DNA of 64,000 nucleotides from Parasporobacterium sp. (lineage in GTDB: Bacteria > Bacillota > Clostridia > Lachnospirales > Lachnospiraceae), in the NCBI GenBank assembly GCA_017510065.1, contig JAFWOB010000160.1, positions 1-64,000 of the forward strand. Reading direction: 5' to 3'. The notes beneath the pieces were generated by a model. It worked only from the letters and a program-made list of their open reading frames with translations, made no database searches and had not been told where the DNA came from. Below are positions 7,766-16,321 of the stretch, one piece after another. The position numbers and the translations under genes are program-made. How positions within the stretch are numbered: the stretch's first letter is position 1; every line of letters starts with the position of its first letter.

Positions 7766-8869
7766 ATGAAAAAAGTTCTGACACTTGTCGTGGCGCTGGT
7801 GCTGTGTTTCTCACTCCTGCCGCTGACCGCTTCGGCAGCAGAAGAGTACAACCTGATCGTTGTAAACCATGACGCTTCTACCAGTATGTGCGAAGAGTAC
7901 ATTGAAACTCTCTGCAATCAGATCAGCGAAGCTTCTGAAGGTCGCATCACCTTCACCTTCAATCCCGGCGGTTCTCTTCTGGGCGCTACCGAGACTATGG
8001 ACGGCGTAAAGGACGGCATGGCCGACATCTGTTGGTCCTGTACATCCTTCTTCGGAGGCCGTTTCCCGATCTCCGAATTCATTAACCTCTGCGGTAATGG
8101 AATTACCAGCGCTCGTATGGGTACGGATGTTTACAAAGCTATGTATGAGAGGATTCCGGAAGTTCAGAAAGAACTTGGCGACTGGATTCCGATCGCGCTT
8201 CATTCCTGCGCATATGCTCCGATCTCTACCATTAAGACAAAGATCGAGACACAGGATGATTTCAAGGGACTTCAGCTTCGTGCTGCAGGTACAGTTGCTG
8301 CAAAATACGTAGAAGCATTAGGCGCTACCCCGATCACCATGCCGACTTCTGATGTTTATGAAGCTGTCAGCAAGGGCGTTATCGATGGCTTCTGCAATGA
8401 CTGGCACAACATTGATTGCTTCAAACTCTATGAGCCGATTGACTACTGTCTGAAACTGCCCGTTAACTTCACATCCTGCTTTGTTATGATGAACAAGGAT
8501 GTATACAACGGCATGCCGGATGATCTGAAGGCTATCATCGATCAGTTTGCTGCCGGCTATGCAAGCGATATGGCTGGTTACTGGTGGGATTCCTGCAACT
8601 ACTGGGTTGGCGATAAGATGGCCGAGAACAACGTAGAAGTTTATGATCCTTCACCGGAACTCAAAGAGTGGGCACAGTCCGAAGAACTGGTAGGACCGAT
8701 CCATGAATGGTATGTACAGTACCTGAATGATGCAGGTCTGGACGGACAGGCAATCTATGATCAGTGCGTAGCGATCGTAGAAGAACTTGCTCCGGCTCAT
8801 GAGGGAGACTGGGATGCTGAATTCAATTATAAAGATTGGCAGTTTGATCCCATGACATATGGAAAATAA
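7766..8869 (+). CDS. dctP: TRAP transporter solute-binding protein (DctP-type)
   Basis: A 367-residue exported protein. The ATG at 7766 follows GGAGG and opens a signal peptide (MKKVLTLVVALVLCFSLLPL, cleavage near ASA|AE) with no lipobox cysteine. DctP features include FNPGGSLLGATETMDGVKDG near the N-terminus, SEF as the second lobe begins, LQLRAAG with the conserved Arg of TRAP binding proteins that contacts the ligand carboxylate, and the ALGATPITMPTSDVYEAVSK helix region. The ligand is probably an organic acid, but the exact substrate is not visible. It sits between the two permease genes. Confidence 0.93.
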   Translation: MKKVLTLVVALVLCFSLLPLTASAAEEYNLIVVNHDASTSMCEEYIETLCNQISEASEGRITFTFNPGGSLLGATETMDGVKDGMADICWSCTSFFGGRFPISEFINLCGNGITSARMGTDVYKAMYERIPEVQKELGDWIPIALHSCAYAPISTIKTKIETQDDFKGLQLRAAGTVAAKYVEALGATPITMPTSDVYEAVSKGVIDGFCNDWHNIDCFKLYEPIDYCLKLPVNFTSCFVMMNKDVYNGMPDDLKAIIDQFAAGYASDMAGYWWDSCNYWVGDKMAENNVEVYDPSPELKEWAQSEELVGPIHEWYVQYLNDAGLDGQAIYDQCVAIVEELAPAHEGDWDAEFNYKDWQFDPMTYGK

Positions 8870-8880
8870 TAAAATCTGAT

Positions 8881-8928
8881 CCCATGAAACGATCAACAGC
8901 CGGGCGTCCCTGCGGCGTCCGGCATGGG
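8881..8928 (+). other. intercistronic stem-loop between dctP and dctQ
   Basis: CCCAT (8881-8885) and ATGGG (8924-8928) enclose a second dyad, GCCGG (8899-8903) with CCGGC (8919-8923). The hairpin lies directly before the ribosome binding site of the small permease and could lower its expression relative to the binding protein. Confidence 0.4.
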
Positions 8929-8945
8929 AAAGGAAGGCGGGAACG

Positions 8946-9479
8946 ATGAAATCTGCTGTATTGAAAGCTACTAGTGCGATCAAAAAGATCTGCTATTATA
9001 TCTGCTTTTTGAGTATGGCCCTTGTGGTCTGTATGATGCTGCTCATGTTTGTGGATGCGATACTGGGATTGTTCTTTAACAGCCGTATCACCGGTTCTTA
9101 TGAATTGGTGCAGTGTATGCTGTGTATCGTTGTTTTCACATCCTGGGCTTATACACAGACTGAACATGGACATATCCACGTGGTCATGTTTGTCCGTATG
9201 ATGCCCAATAAGCTGCGGTTTTTCTTCTTCGGCTTTACGGCACTGCTTTCTACGTTCACGATGGGCTTTGCTACTTATGCACTGTTGGGGATCATTCAGA
9301 GTAAAAGGATCAGCGGCGAATGCACCGGTACTTTGCTGATCCCATACTGGCCCTTCTACGTCGTCGAATTCATCGCTTTTGCCGTTTTTACTCTGGCACT
9401 TTTGTGCGACACGATCAAGGCATTTATGGCAATGGGTGATAAGGAAACTGCAGAAGATGTCATGAAGAGCTGGTCCTGA
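8946..9479 (+). CDS. dctQ: TRAP transporter small permease (DctQ-type)
   Basis: A 177-residue membrane protein with four helices, the standard DctQ topology. The family markers are the GSYELVQCML segment, TSWAYTQTEHGHIHVVMF with the conserved polar residues before helix three, and IPYWPFYVVEFIAF near the C-terminus. The ATG follows AAGGAAGGCGGG. It closes the TRAP operon before a strong terminator. Confidence 0.9.
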   Translation: MKSAVLKATSAIKKICYYICFLSMALVVCMMLLMFVDAILGLFFNSRITGSYELVQCMLCIVVFTSWAYTQTEHGHIHVVMFVRMMPNKLRFFFFGFTALLSTFTMGFATYALLGIIQSKRISGECTGTLLIPYWPFYVVEFIAFAVFTLALLCDTIKAFMAMGDKETAEDVMKSWS

Positions 9480-9520
9480 TCCATAGATCTGTTTTCCATA
9501 ACTGAAGAATGGAGTTCAAA

Positions 9521-9552
9521 AAGAGGATGTCTTGAGACGTCCTCTTTTTTAT
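9521..9552 (+). terminator. rho-independent terminator of the TRAP operon
   Basis: AAGAGGATGT (9521-9530) pairs with ACGTCCTCTT (9537-9546) with one G-U, followed by a T-run (9545-9551). Confidence 0.88.
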
Positions 9553-9639
9553 TGTAAAAACACTCTGAATGTGGAATAATAGGAACTGCATTTTGCGCGA
9601 GAAGCAGGAAAGAAAAAACGAACCGGATGGATATCAGCC

Positions 9640-10458
9640 GTGAGCAAACTGACGAAAGATTCAGATTTTTCATCGAAAAGACTGGTAGTGACAGCTTCCG
9701 GTCCGGAAACGGAACAAGAGGCTGTTCATTTGGCAGACCATCTGAAAGCAGCGTTCTGCCGCTGTGCGGAGGATCTGCCGGAAGATGTGCTCGTGCTCTC
9801 TGCGGGAAGCGAAGGACTTACCCTTTCTTATGACAGCCTGTCCATGAAAGGAGATCTTTCCGATATGCTTCCGCGGGTCAGAAAAGAAAACCTGAACCGG
9901 GAACTGTTAGTGAAAGCAGCAGGACTGAACCGGCTGGCAAACCAGGAGAAAGCACTATTCGCGGTGGATGCGACGGCCGGTATGGGCGAGGATGCTTTAC
10001 TGCTGGCTGCATCTGGGTGTTTCGTGAAACTGTATGAAAAAGACCCAGTGATCGCTGCCCTTTTGAAGGATTCCCTGAAAAGAGCGGCAAAGATCCCCGA
10101 ACTGCAGGAGATTGTATCCCGGATGGAACTGACAGAAGGGGACAGTCTGGAAGGATTATCTTCTCTGCAGGGGAAGCCTTATGTGATCTTATTGGATCCC
10201 ATGTTTCCGGAACGAAGAAAAAGCGCTCTGGTGGGAAAGAAATTCCAGCTCCTGCATTATCTGGAACGTCCCTGCGAGGAGGAAGAAGCGCTTTTGAATG
10301 CGGCGATTCAGGCAGGACCGGAAAGAATCGTGATCAAACGGCCGCTGAAAGGACCATATCTGGGCGGGATCAAACCGTCCTTTACCATGGAAGGAAAAGC
10401 AATCCGCTATGACTGCCTGCTGCAGCCGCAGCGGGTCAGTGGAATGAAAGAAAGGTAA
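9640..10458 (+). CDS. rsmJ: 16S rRNA (guanine1516-N2)-methyltransferase-like protein
   Basis: A 272-residue class I SAM-dependent methyltransferase of the RsmJ/YhiQ family. Motif I is DATAGMGEDA at about residue 110, the acidic end of strand two is LYEKDP, and the catalytic-type motif IV is LDPMFPER at about residue 186. The C-terminal KRPLKGPYL matches the family's 'VKRP' segment. Family members modify a guanine of the small-subunit decoding region, in the cytoplasm. The start is a GTG at 9640 with only a weak ribosome binding site, so the first residues are uncertain. It is followed after 8 bp by threonine ammonia-lyase, a pairing with no obvious functional meaning. Confidence 0.85.
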   Translation: MSKLTKDSDFSSKRLVVTASGPETEQEAVHLADHLKAAFCRCAEDLPEDVLVLSAGSEGLTLSYDSLSMKGDLSDMLPRVRKENLNRELLVKAAGLNRLANQEKALFAVDATAGMGEDALLLAASGCFVKLYEKDPVIAALLKDSLKRAAKIPELQEIVSRMELTEGDSLEGLSSLQGKPYVILLDPMFPERRKSALVGKKFQLLHYLERPCEEEEALLNAAIQAGPERIVIKRPLKGPYLGGIKPSFTMEGKAIRYDCLLQPQRVSGMKER

Positions 10459-10466
10459 TCTGTATT

Positions 10467-11666
10467 ATGTTGACACTTGACCAGATCTATCAGGCTGCCT
10501 ATATCCTGAAAGATACAGCAAGAAAGACCGATATGATCTATGCCCCGGAATTTGCCGAGGGACGGGAAATTTATTTAAAGACTGAGAACCTGCAGCTGAC
10601 AGGAAGCTTTAAACTAAGAGGCGCCTACTATAAGATCAGTCAGTTAACGCCCGAGCAGAGGGCGGCGGGGATTATTGCCTGCAGTGCAGGAAACCATGCG
10701 CAGGGCGTTGCGCTTGCATCAACACGTATGGGGATAAAAAGTACGATCTGCATGCCGGATGGTGCCCCGATCAGCAAAGTGGAAGCGACCAGACATTTGG
10801 GAGCGGAAGTTGTTTTGGTAAAAGGAACCTATGACGATGCTCATGACAAAGCGGTGGAACTGCAGAAGGAAAGCGGTGCTACTTTTATTCATCCGTTTGA
10901 TGACGACCATGTGATCGCGGGGCAGGGAACCATTGGACTGGAGATCCTGGATCAGCTGAAAGACACGGATGCCGTGCTGTGTCCGATCGGAGGAGGCGGT
11001 CTGATCAGCGGTGTAGCCTATGCGATCAAGAGCCTGAACCCAAATATCAAGATCTACGGCGTTCAGGCCGCCAATGCGCCAAGCATGTATGAAAGCCTGA
11101 AGAAAAAGGAAATTGTGACAGTCCGGTCTGTGGCAACCTTTGCGGACGGTATTGCGGTAAAAACGCCGGGCGAGACTACTTTTGACCTGGTAAGCCGGTA
11201 TGTGGATGATGTCGTTACGGTAACCGAAGATCAGATTGCAGCTGCTATCTTACGGCTCCTGGAACGTCAGAAACTGATCACGGAAGGCGCCGGTGCAGTC
11301 AGTGTTGCGGCTGCCATGTTCAGCGATCTTCCGTTGGAAGGGAAAAAGACAGTATGTATCCTGTCAGGGGGCAATATCGATGTCAACATTCTTTCCCGTG
11401 TGATCACAAGAGGGCTGATCACAAGCGGAAGAAATACGATGCTGCAGATCGCACTGGAAGATAAACCGGGCCAGCTGGAAGGCGTCAGCAGGATCATTGC
11501 GGAATGCGGTGGAAATGTGATCGCGGTTCATCATGAACGGTCAGATCCGAACACCCCGATCTCCAGCTGCATCCTGCGGGTTGGCATGGAAACAGCCAGC
11601 TTTGAACAGATCCGAAAGATCCGGGAGAAGCTGACGGAAGAAGGATTCCATATTCTTTCCGATTGA
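10467..11666 (+). CDS. ilvA: threonine ammonia-lyase with C-terminal ACT domain
   Basis: A 399-residue PLP enzyme converting threonine to 2-oxobutanoate and ammonia. The PLP lysine is in GSFKLRGA (K49), the phosphate-binding glycine loop is GGGGLISG, and SAGNHAQGVA is the substrate-loop motif. Residues from about 325 (MLQIALEDKPGQLEGVSRII) form a single ACT domain, as in the ~400-residue Firmicutes enzymes rather than the ~510-residue enterobacterial IlvA. The context gives no other isoleucine gene, so a catabolic (TdcB-like) or biosynthetic role stays open. It ends 5 bp from a convergent gene. Confidence 0.9.
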   Translation: MLTLDQIYQAAYILKDTARKTDMIYAPEFAEGREIYLKTENLQLTGSFKLRGAYYKISQLTPEQRAAGIIACSAGNHAQGVALASTRMGIKSTICMPDGAPISKVEATRHLGAEVVLVKGTYDDAHDKAVELQKESGATFIHPFDDDHVIAGQGTIGLEILDQLKDTDAVLCPIGGGGLISGVAYAIKSLNPNIKIYGVQAANAPSMYESLKKKEIVTVRSVATFADGIAVKTPGETTFDLVSRYVDDVVTVTEDQIAAAILRLLERQKLITEGAGAVSVAAAMFSDLPLEGKKTVCILSGGNIDVNILSRVITRGLITSGRNTMLQIALEDKPGQLEGVSRIIAECGGNVIAVHHERSDPNTPISSCILRVGMETASFEQIRKIREKLTEEGFHILSD

Positions 11667-11671
11667 TCTTT

Positions 11672-12352
11672 TCAGGAGGAAGCAGGGCCTTCCGAGGATC
11701 CGGAAGCATCCCGGAAGCTGAAAAACGGTGACATCCTGATCCCGGGGAAGATCTTCAGGAACAGGCCGACAAATCGTCCTGTCAGAAGGACGGACGCCAC
11801 GGAACTGATCCCGACACTGGCAAGAGAATGGGTGGAAATCAGATTGATAATGATCGCTATTGCCACATAAATGGCATCGGCGATCATTTTTACATTGGAA
11901 AGTTTTTTGTGATACATGCGGCTGATCACATTGTTCAGTTCATCCGGAGCAGGGAGCATCATGTCACATCCGCTGATCAGCGCAACACCAAGCCCTTGTA
12001 TAGCGATCCCGACGATCAGACTGACGATTTTCTGCCAGAGCACAAGATCGGGATTCCAGATCCACATGAACAGATCCACCAGATATCCGAAGGGTACGCC
12101 GACGCAGATCGTCAGCAGGGATTTCAGTGTAAACCGTTTTTGAACGATCAGCTGCAGAGCTACGCAGAGGATGTGCAGGATGATGGTCGCATTTCCCAAC
12201 GTCAGGCTGGTAATATTGGCGACCGCGTCCGGTACGGCTGTGATAGGGGATACGCCCCAATAGGTGCGTTTCAGAAGCACCAGACCAATGGCCATGCAGA
12301 CAAGACCTGCGATATACTGTATAATCCTGCGGGGAAGCTGTTTTTCTTTCAT
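11672..12352 (-). CDS. YczE/YyaS/YitT-type integral membrane protein
   Basis: A 226-residue protein with five or six helices. MGIGL-like beginnings of the family are seen as CMAIGLVLLKRTYWGVSPI, followed by GVPFGYLVDLFMW, GLGVALISGCDMMLPAPDEL and a final SLASVGISSVASVLLTGRFVGL. This pattern belongs to the YczE/YyaS family of Bacillota, of unknown but possibly export-related function. The C-terminus ends in a Ser-rich tail. It is convergent with ilvA without a visible terminator between them, and divergent from aroB. Confidence 0.75.
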   Translation of the reverse strand: MKEKQLPRRIIQYIAGLVCMAIGLVLLKRTYWGVSPITAVPDAVANITSLTLGNATIILHILCVALQLIVQKRFTLKSLLTICVGVPFGYLVDLFMWIWNPDLVLWQKIVSLIVGIAIQGLGVALISGCDMMLPAPDELNNVISRMYHKKLSNVKMIADAIYVAIAIIINLISTHSLASVGISSVASVLLTGRFVGLFLKIFPGIRMSPFFSFRDASGSSEGPASS

Positions 12353-12462
12353 GGGGGTATTGTAGCACAGAACCAGCTATGGCGGAAGAGCGATTCTTTG
12401 CGAAAACCATTTCCGAAACCGGACGGAGTATGATATGATACAGCTAACAGCTGCAAGGATAA

Positions 12463-12491
12463 AAAGCGGTACAGACGGGTTGTGCCGCTTT
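12463..12491 (+). promoter_or_regulatory. terminator-like hairpin in the aro operon leader
   Basis: AAAGCGGTACA (12463-12473) pairs with TGTGCCGCTTT (12481-12491) with one G-U; the next bases are CTTCC. It lies 22 bp before the aroB start. With a weak TATGAT box at 12429-12434 upstream, it could be an attenuator, but I see no leader peptide or T-box. Confidence 0.4.
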
Positions 12492-12513
12492 CTTCCATAT
12501 ATGGGGAAATGAC

Positions 12514-13569
12514 ATGAATGATGAAAGAATATGTATGACAATAGACGCTTCCACCCGGTATGATGTGGTGATCGGAGGAGGACTTCTTCAGGAAGCGGGG
12601 GAGAGGATACAGGCTCTCTCCGGGATCCGCAAGGCAGTGATCGTTTCCGATGACCAGGTGTTCCCTCTGTATGGGGAAATGTTGAGATCTGCTTTGGAAA
12701 AGGCAGGGATCCGGGTTTTTTCGTTTGTCTTTGCTCATGGGGAAGCGTCCAAGAACCTGCAGGTTTACGAACAGCTTCTGGAATATATCAGCCAATGTAC
12801 TTTGAGCAGGACAGATCTGCTGGCTGCCCTGGGCGGCGGTGTCACAGGGGATCTCTGCGGATTTGCCGCTGCAACCTATCAGCGGGGGATTCGGTTTGTA
12901 CAGCTTCCCACCAGTCTTCTGGCTGCAGTGGATTCCTCGGTAGGAGGAAAGACGGCTGTCAATCTGAAAAACGGAAAAAACCAGGTCGGCTGCTTTTATC
13001 AGCCTTCTCTGGTCCTGTGTGATACCGATACCCTCCGGACATTGCCGGAGAAAGAATACCGAAACGGCTGTGCGGAAGTGATCAAATACGGAATGATCAT
13101 GAATGCGCCGTTTTTCAGAAAACTGGCGGAACGGCCGGCCCATGAATGGATCCGTGAGGTCATAGCCCAGTGTGTTTCCATGAAACGTGAGATCGTCATG
13201 AAAGATGAATTTGATACCGGAGAGCGGATGCTTCTGAATTTCGGACATACGCTGGGGCATGGAGTGGAAAAATGCAGCGGGTATACGATTCCTCATGGTT
13301 TTGCGGTGGCGACAGGCATGGCAGCCATGACCCGGGCAGCGGTGAGGCATGGGGTCTGCCCCGGGGAAACGCTGGACGAACTGGAAGATATCCTGCGTCT
13401 TTATCAGCTTCCATCAGAAACAGAGTTTTCTGCGCAGGAACTGGCTGATGCAGCGCTTCTGGATAAGAAGAGTACAGGATCTTCCATTCGGATCATTGTT
13501 CCGGAATGTACAGGCCGCTGTGTGATCCGCACGCTTGCTGCAGAAGAACTGATCCACTGGATCGCCTGA
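12514..13569 (+). CDS. aroB: 3-dehydroquinate synthase
   Basis: A 351-residue enzyme that cyclises DAHP to 3-dehydroquinate, step two of the shikimate pathway. The NAD-binding GGGVTGD is at 107-113, the active-site run SSVGGKTAVNLKNGKNQ at 141-157 (K146), and metal ligands are E188 (CAEVIKYG), H245 (FGHTLGH) and H261 (PHG). Length and order match standard AroB. It is first in the aromatic operon and ends 7 bp before aroA, indicating co-transcription. Confidence 0.96.
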   Translation: MNDERICMTIDASTRYDVVIGGGLLQEAGERIQALSGIRKAVIVSDDQVFPLYGEMLRSALEKAGIRVFSFVFAHGEASKNLQVYEQLLEYISQCTLSRTDLLAALGGGVTGDLCGFAAATYQRGIRFVQLPTSLLAAVDSSVGGKTAVNLKNGKNQVGCFYQPSLVLCDTDTLRTLPEKEYRNGCAEVIKYGMIMNAPFFRKLAERPAHEWIREVIAQCVSMKREIVMKDEFDTGERMLLNFGHTLGHGVEKCSGYTIPHGFAVATGMAAMTRAAVRHGVCPGETLDELEDILRLYQLPSETEFSAQELADAALLDKKSTGSSIRIIVPECTGRCVIRTLAAEELIHWIA

Positions 13570-13576
13570 AGGAGAC

Positions 13577-14863
13577 ATGGATATGGATATCATGACAGTC
13601 AATCCGGGAAAAAGGACGGGAAGGATTGGGATCCCTTCTTCCAAATCCCTTGCTCATCGCGCTCTGATCTGCCGGGCTTTGGCAGATCAGTGTTCTGGGA
13701 TTGTTCTGGATGGATTTTCCGCGGATATTAAAGCAACAATGAATTGCCTGAAAGGGTTGGGAGCAGAGATCTCTATACATGAAGGTGTGATGGAGATTAC
13801 CCCGGTCAAATGGTTTCCTGAAGCAAAACAGAGTCTTCAGGCGGCACAGCTTCCCTGTTCCGAGAGCGGATCGACGCTCAGGTTTTTACTTCCTGTGGCA
13901 GGAGCTTTAGGGCGGGAAGCCGTTTTTGTCATGGAAGGCCGGCTGTCTGAACGGCCGATGGAACGATTCGAACAGGTGCTGATAGATCATGGCATGAAGA
14001 TTCGGCGAGACGGCAGGAACCTTTACTGCTCCGGAAAGCTTGAGCCCGGAGAGTATAAACTGCCGGGCAATATTTCCTCCCAGTATATTTCAGGGCTTTT
14101 GTTCGCCCTTCCGCTTTTGGATGGCAGCAGCCGGATCCGGATCGAAACAGATCTGGAATCGGCTGATTATGTGAAACTGACGGAAGGTGCCCTGCATGAT
14201 GCAGGCATCATCTGGGAGACGACGCAAGACGGGTACCTGATTCCGGGAAGGCAGTGTTATCATATCAGTGCCGCAACGAAGATGGCACGGATCGAGGGAG
14301 ATTATTCCGCCGCAGCATTTTTCCTGTGTGCCGGTGCCTTTTCGCAGCAGGGAATCACGGTGCATGATCTGTCTCCGGATTCCCGGCAGGGAGACAGGCG
14401 GATCCTGGAAGAACTGGAACGCTTCGGTGCCCTGGTGGAAGTGCAGGGAAGAGAGGTTACCGTCCGGAAAGGGCAGCTGAAGGAAACCACGATCGATGGT
14501 TCCATGATCCCGGATCTCATTCCCGTTCTCAGTGTCGTGGCAGCAGGCGTCCGGGGAACCACCAGGATCTATAATGCCGCAAGGCTCAGAATGAAGGAAT
14601 CCGACCGGATCATGAGTACCTGCAGGATGCTGCAGTCTCTTGGGGCTGATGTTAGGGAACTGCAAGATGGCCTTATCATTTACGGAAACGGAGAATTGAA
14701 AGGCGGCGCCTTAGTTGACCCGTACCGGGACCATCGGATCGCCATGTCGGCGGCCGTAGGAGCGTGCATCTGCAGCGAACCGGTAATGATAAAAGACGCA
14801 GAATGTGTAGGGAAATCCTATCCTGATTTCTGGGAGGATTTCGGGTCCCTCGGGATGGAATAG
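13577..14863 (+). CDS. aroA: 3-phosphoshikimate 1-carboxyvinyltransferase (EPSP synthase)
   Basis: A 428-residue enzyme adding the enolpyruvyl group of PEP to shikimate 3-phosphate. The N-terminal SSKSLAHRALICRALA carries the catalytic Lys; SGSTLRFLLPVAG replaces the class I LGNAGTA motif; DYSAAAFFL, the PDLIPVLSVVAA aspartate, LRMKESDRI and DPYRDHRIAMS follow in the expected order. The SGST version fits the clostridial, non-enterobacterial type. An ATG six bases further in is an alternative start. Second gene of the aro operon. Confidence 0.96.
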   Translation: MDMDIMTVNPGKRTGRIGIPSSKSLAHRALICRALADQCSGIVLDGFSADIKATMNCLKGLGAEISIHEGVMEITPVKWFPEAKQSLQAAQLPCSESGSTLRFLLPVAGALGREAVFVMEGRLSERPMERFEQVLIDHGMKIRRDGRNLYCSGKLEPGEYKLPGNISSQYISGLLFALPLLDGSSRIRIETDLESADYVKLTEGALHDAGIIWETTQDGYLIPGRQCYHISAATKMARIEGDYSAAAFFLCAGAFSQQGITVHDLSPDSRQGDRRILEELERFGALVEVQGREVTVRKGQLKETTIDGSMIPDLIPVLSVVAAGVRGTTRIYNAARLRMKESDRIMSTCRMLQSLGADVRELQDGLIIYGNGELKGGALVDPYRDHRIAMSAAVGACICSEPVMIKDAECVGKSYPDFWEDFGSLGME

Positions 14864-14911
14864 AACTTGAAAGACGATAAAGCCAAGGCGTAAACGCCGG
14901 GAGGTGGCAAG

Positions 14912-15979
14912 TTGAGCAGTACATACGGAGAAATGATCAGACTGACGATCTTCGGGCAGTCCCATTCACCGGCAATCGGGATGACACTGGAAGGAATACC
15001 GGCAGGGTTTTCCATTGATATGGAAAAACTCGAACGTTTTCTGGCGCGTCGGGCACCGGGAAGGAATGCCTGGTCCACACCGCGCAAAGAAGCGGATCAT
15101 CCGGAGTTTGTATCCGGACTTTTGAACAATGTAACCTGCGGGGTTCCCTTAACTGCCATCATACGCAACACGGATACGCGATCCGGGGACTATGCGGAAC
15201 TGAAGAGAAAGCCCCGTCCCGGTCATGCGGATCTGACAGCGCAGTACAAATACCATGGGTTTCAGGATTATACCGGCGGCGGACATTTTTCAGGGCGGAT
15301 GACGGCACCTTTATGCATCGCCGGAGGAATCTGCCGGCAGCTTCTGGAAAAGGAAGGTGTAAAGATCATGGCAAGGGTCGCTGCCATTGCTGATGTGGAG
15401 GATGAAGGCGAATTTTTAGAATCCGTGGAAGAAAAAGATTTCCCTGTCCTTTCTCCGGAAAAAGGGATCCTGATGCAGCAGCGGATCGAGCAGGCACGAG
15501 AGGAAAGGGATTCCGTCGGCGGCATCATAGAGTGTGTTGTGACCGGTCTTCCTGCTGGAATGGGAGATCCTATGTTCCATGGGATGGAAAACAGGATTGC
15601 CCAGGCAGTATTTGCGATTCCTGCTGTCAAGGGCGTGGAATTCGGAGCGGGATTCGCTGCAGCACGCATGCGGGGAAGCGAACATAATGACCCCTTCCGG
15701 ATCAGGGACGGAAAGATCGTCACAGAAACCAATCACGCCGGCGGGATCCTGGGAGGGATCACGGATGGCATGCCGATCTGTTTCCGGGCTGCTGTAAAGC
15801 CCACCCCGTCGATTGCGAAGACACAGCAAAGTGTAGATCTGGAAACGATGGAAGAGGCTCGACTGGAAGTCAGGGGAAGGCATGATCCCTGTATCGTTCC
15901 CCGTGCTGTGCCCTGTATGGAAGCCGCTGCGGCAATTGCTGTTTATGATGCCTTCCTGTCGTATAAAGCACAGCAGTAA
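14912..15979 (+). CDS. aroC: chorismate synthase
   Basis: A 355-residue FMN-dependent enzyme that eliminates phosphate from EPSP to give chorismate. It begins at a TTG at 14912 directly after GGGAGGTGG and opens with STYGEMIRLTIFGQSHSPAIG, the conserved N-terminus with catalytic His. Family signatures RKPRPGHAD, GGHFSGRMTA and RHDPCIVPRAVPCMEA are present. Third gene of the aro operon, 48 bp after aroA. Confidence 0.96.
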   Translation: MSSTYGEMIRLTIFGQSHSPAIGMTLEGIPAGFSIDMEKLERFLARRAPGRNAWSTPRKEADHPEFVSGLLNNVTCGVPLTAIIRNTDTRSGDYAELKRKPRPGHADLTAQYKYHGFQDYTGGGHFSGRMTAPLCIAGGICRQLLEKEGVKIMARVAAIADVEDEGEFLESVEEKDFPVLSPEKGILMQQRIEQAREERDSVGGIIECVVTGLPAGMGDPMFHGMENRIAQAVFAIPAVKGVEFGAGFAAARMRGSEHNDPFRIRDGKIVTETNHAGGILGGITDGMPICFRAAVKPTPSIAKTQQSVDLETMEEARLEVRGRHDPCIVPRAVPCMEAAAAIAVYDAFLSYKAQQ

Positions 15980-16011
15980 GCAAAGTATCCCGAAGGAAAG
16001 GAAAACCGGAG

Positions 16012-16314
16012 ATGGATGTGGAACAGGCAAATGAACTTAGCCGGTTAAGAGAAACGATCCAAAAGATCGACGAAGAAATAGTCCGGCTCTATACAGCACG
16101 TATGGAATGTGCAGGACAGGTGGCACAGTACAAGAAAGCGCATGGCATTCCTGTCCTTAACAGCGAAGTGGAAAAAAGAAAAATGGAGGAACTTGCCCTG
16201 ATGGTTCCGGAACAGTTTCGGGAATCCCTGAAACAGCTGTATGCCGGAATCTTTGCTTTGAGCAGAGAATATCAGGACCGGCTGATCCGGGAAGTGGAAG
16301 GATCTGACAGGTGA
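16012..16314 (+). CDS. aroQ: chorismate mutase, AroQ type
   Basis: A 100-residue all-helical domain. LRETIQKIDEEIVRLYTARM at the N-terminus, VAQYKKAHG in the middle and ALSREYQDRLI at the end give the AroQ pattern in which Arg, Lys and Gln side chains hold chorismate. It rearranges chorismate to prephenate, so the operon is directed to phenylalanine/tyrosine. It lies between chorismate synthase and the AroE-AroK fusion, with 7 bp to the latter. No dehydratase or dehydrogenase domain is attached. Confidence 0.92.
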   Translation: MDVEQANELSRLRETIQKIDEEIVRLYTARMECAGQVAQYKKAHGIPVLNSEVEKRKMEELALMVPEQFRESLKQLYAGIFALSREYQDRLIREVEGSDR

Positions 16315-16321
16315 GACGGTA

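Noticed and set aside
12353-12513. T-box or tryptophan-type attenuator controlling the aro operon
   Set aside because: No T-box sequence and no leader peptide rich in aromatic codons; only one terminator-like hairpin is present.
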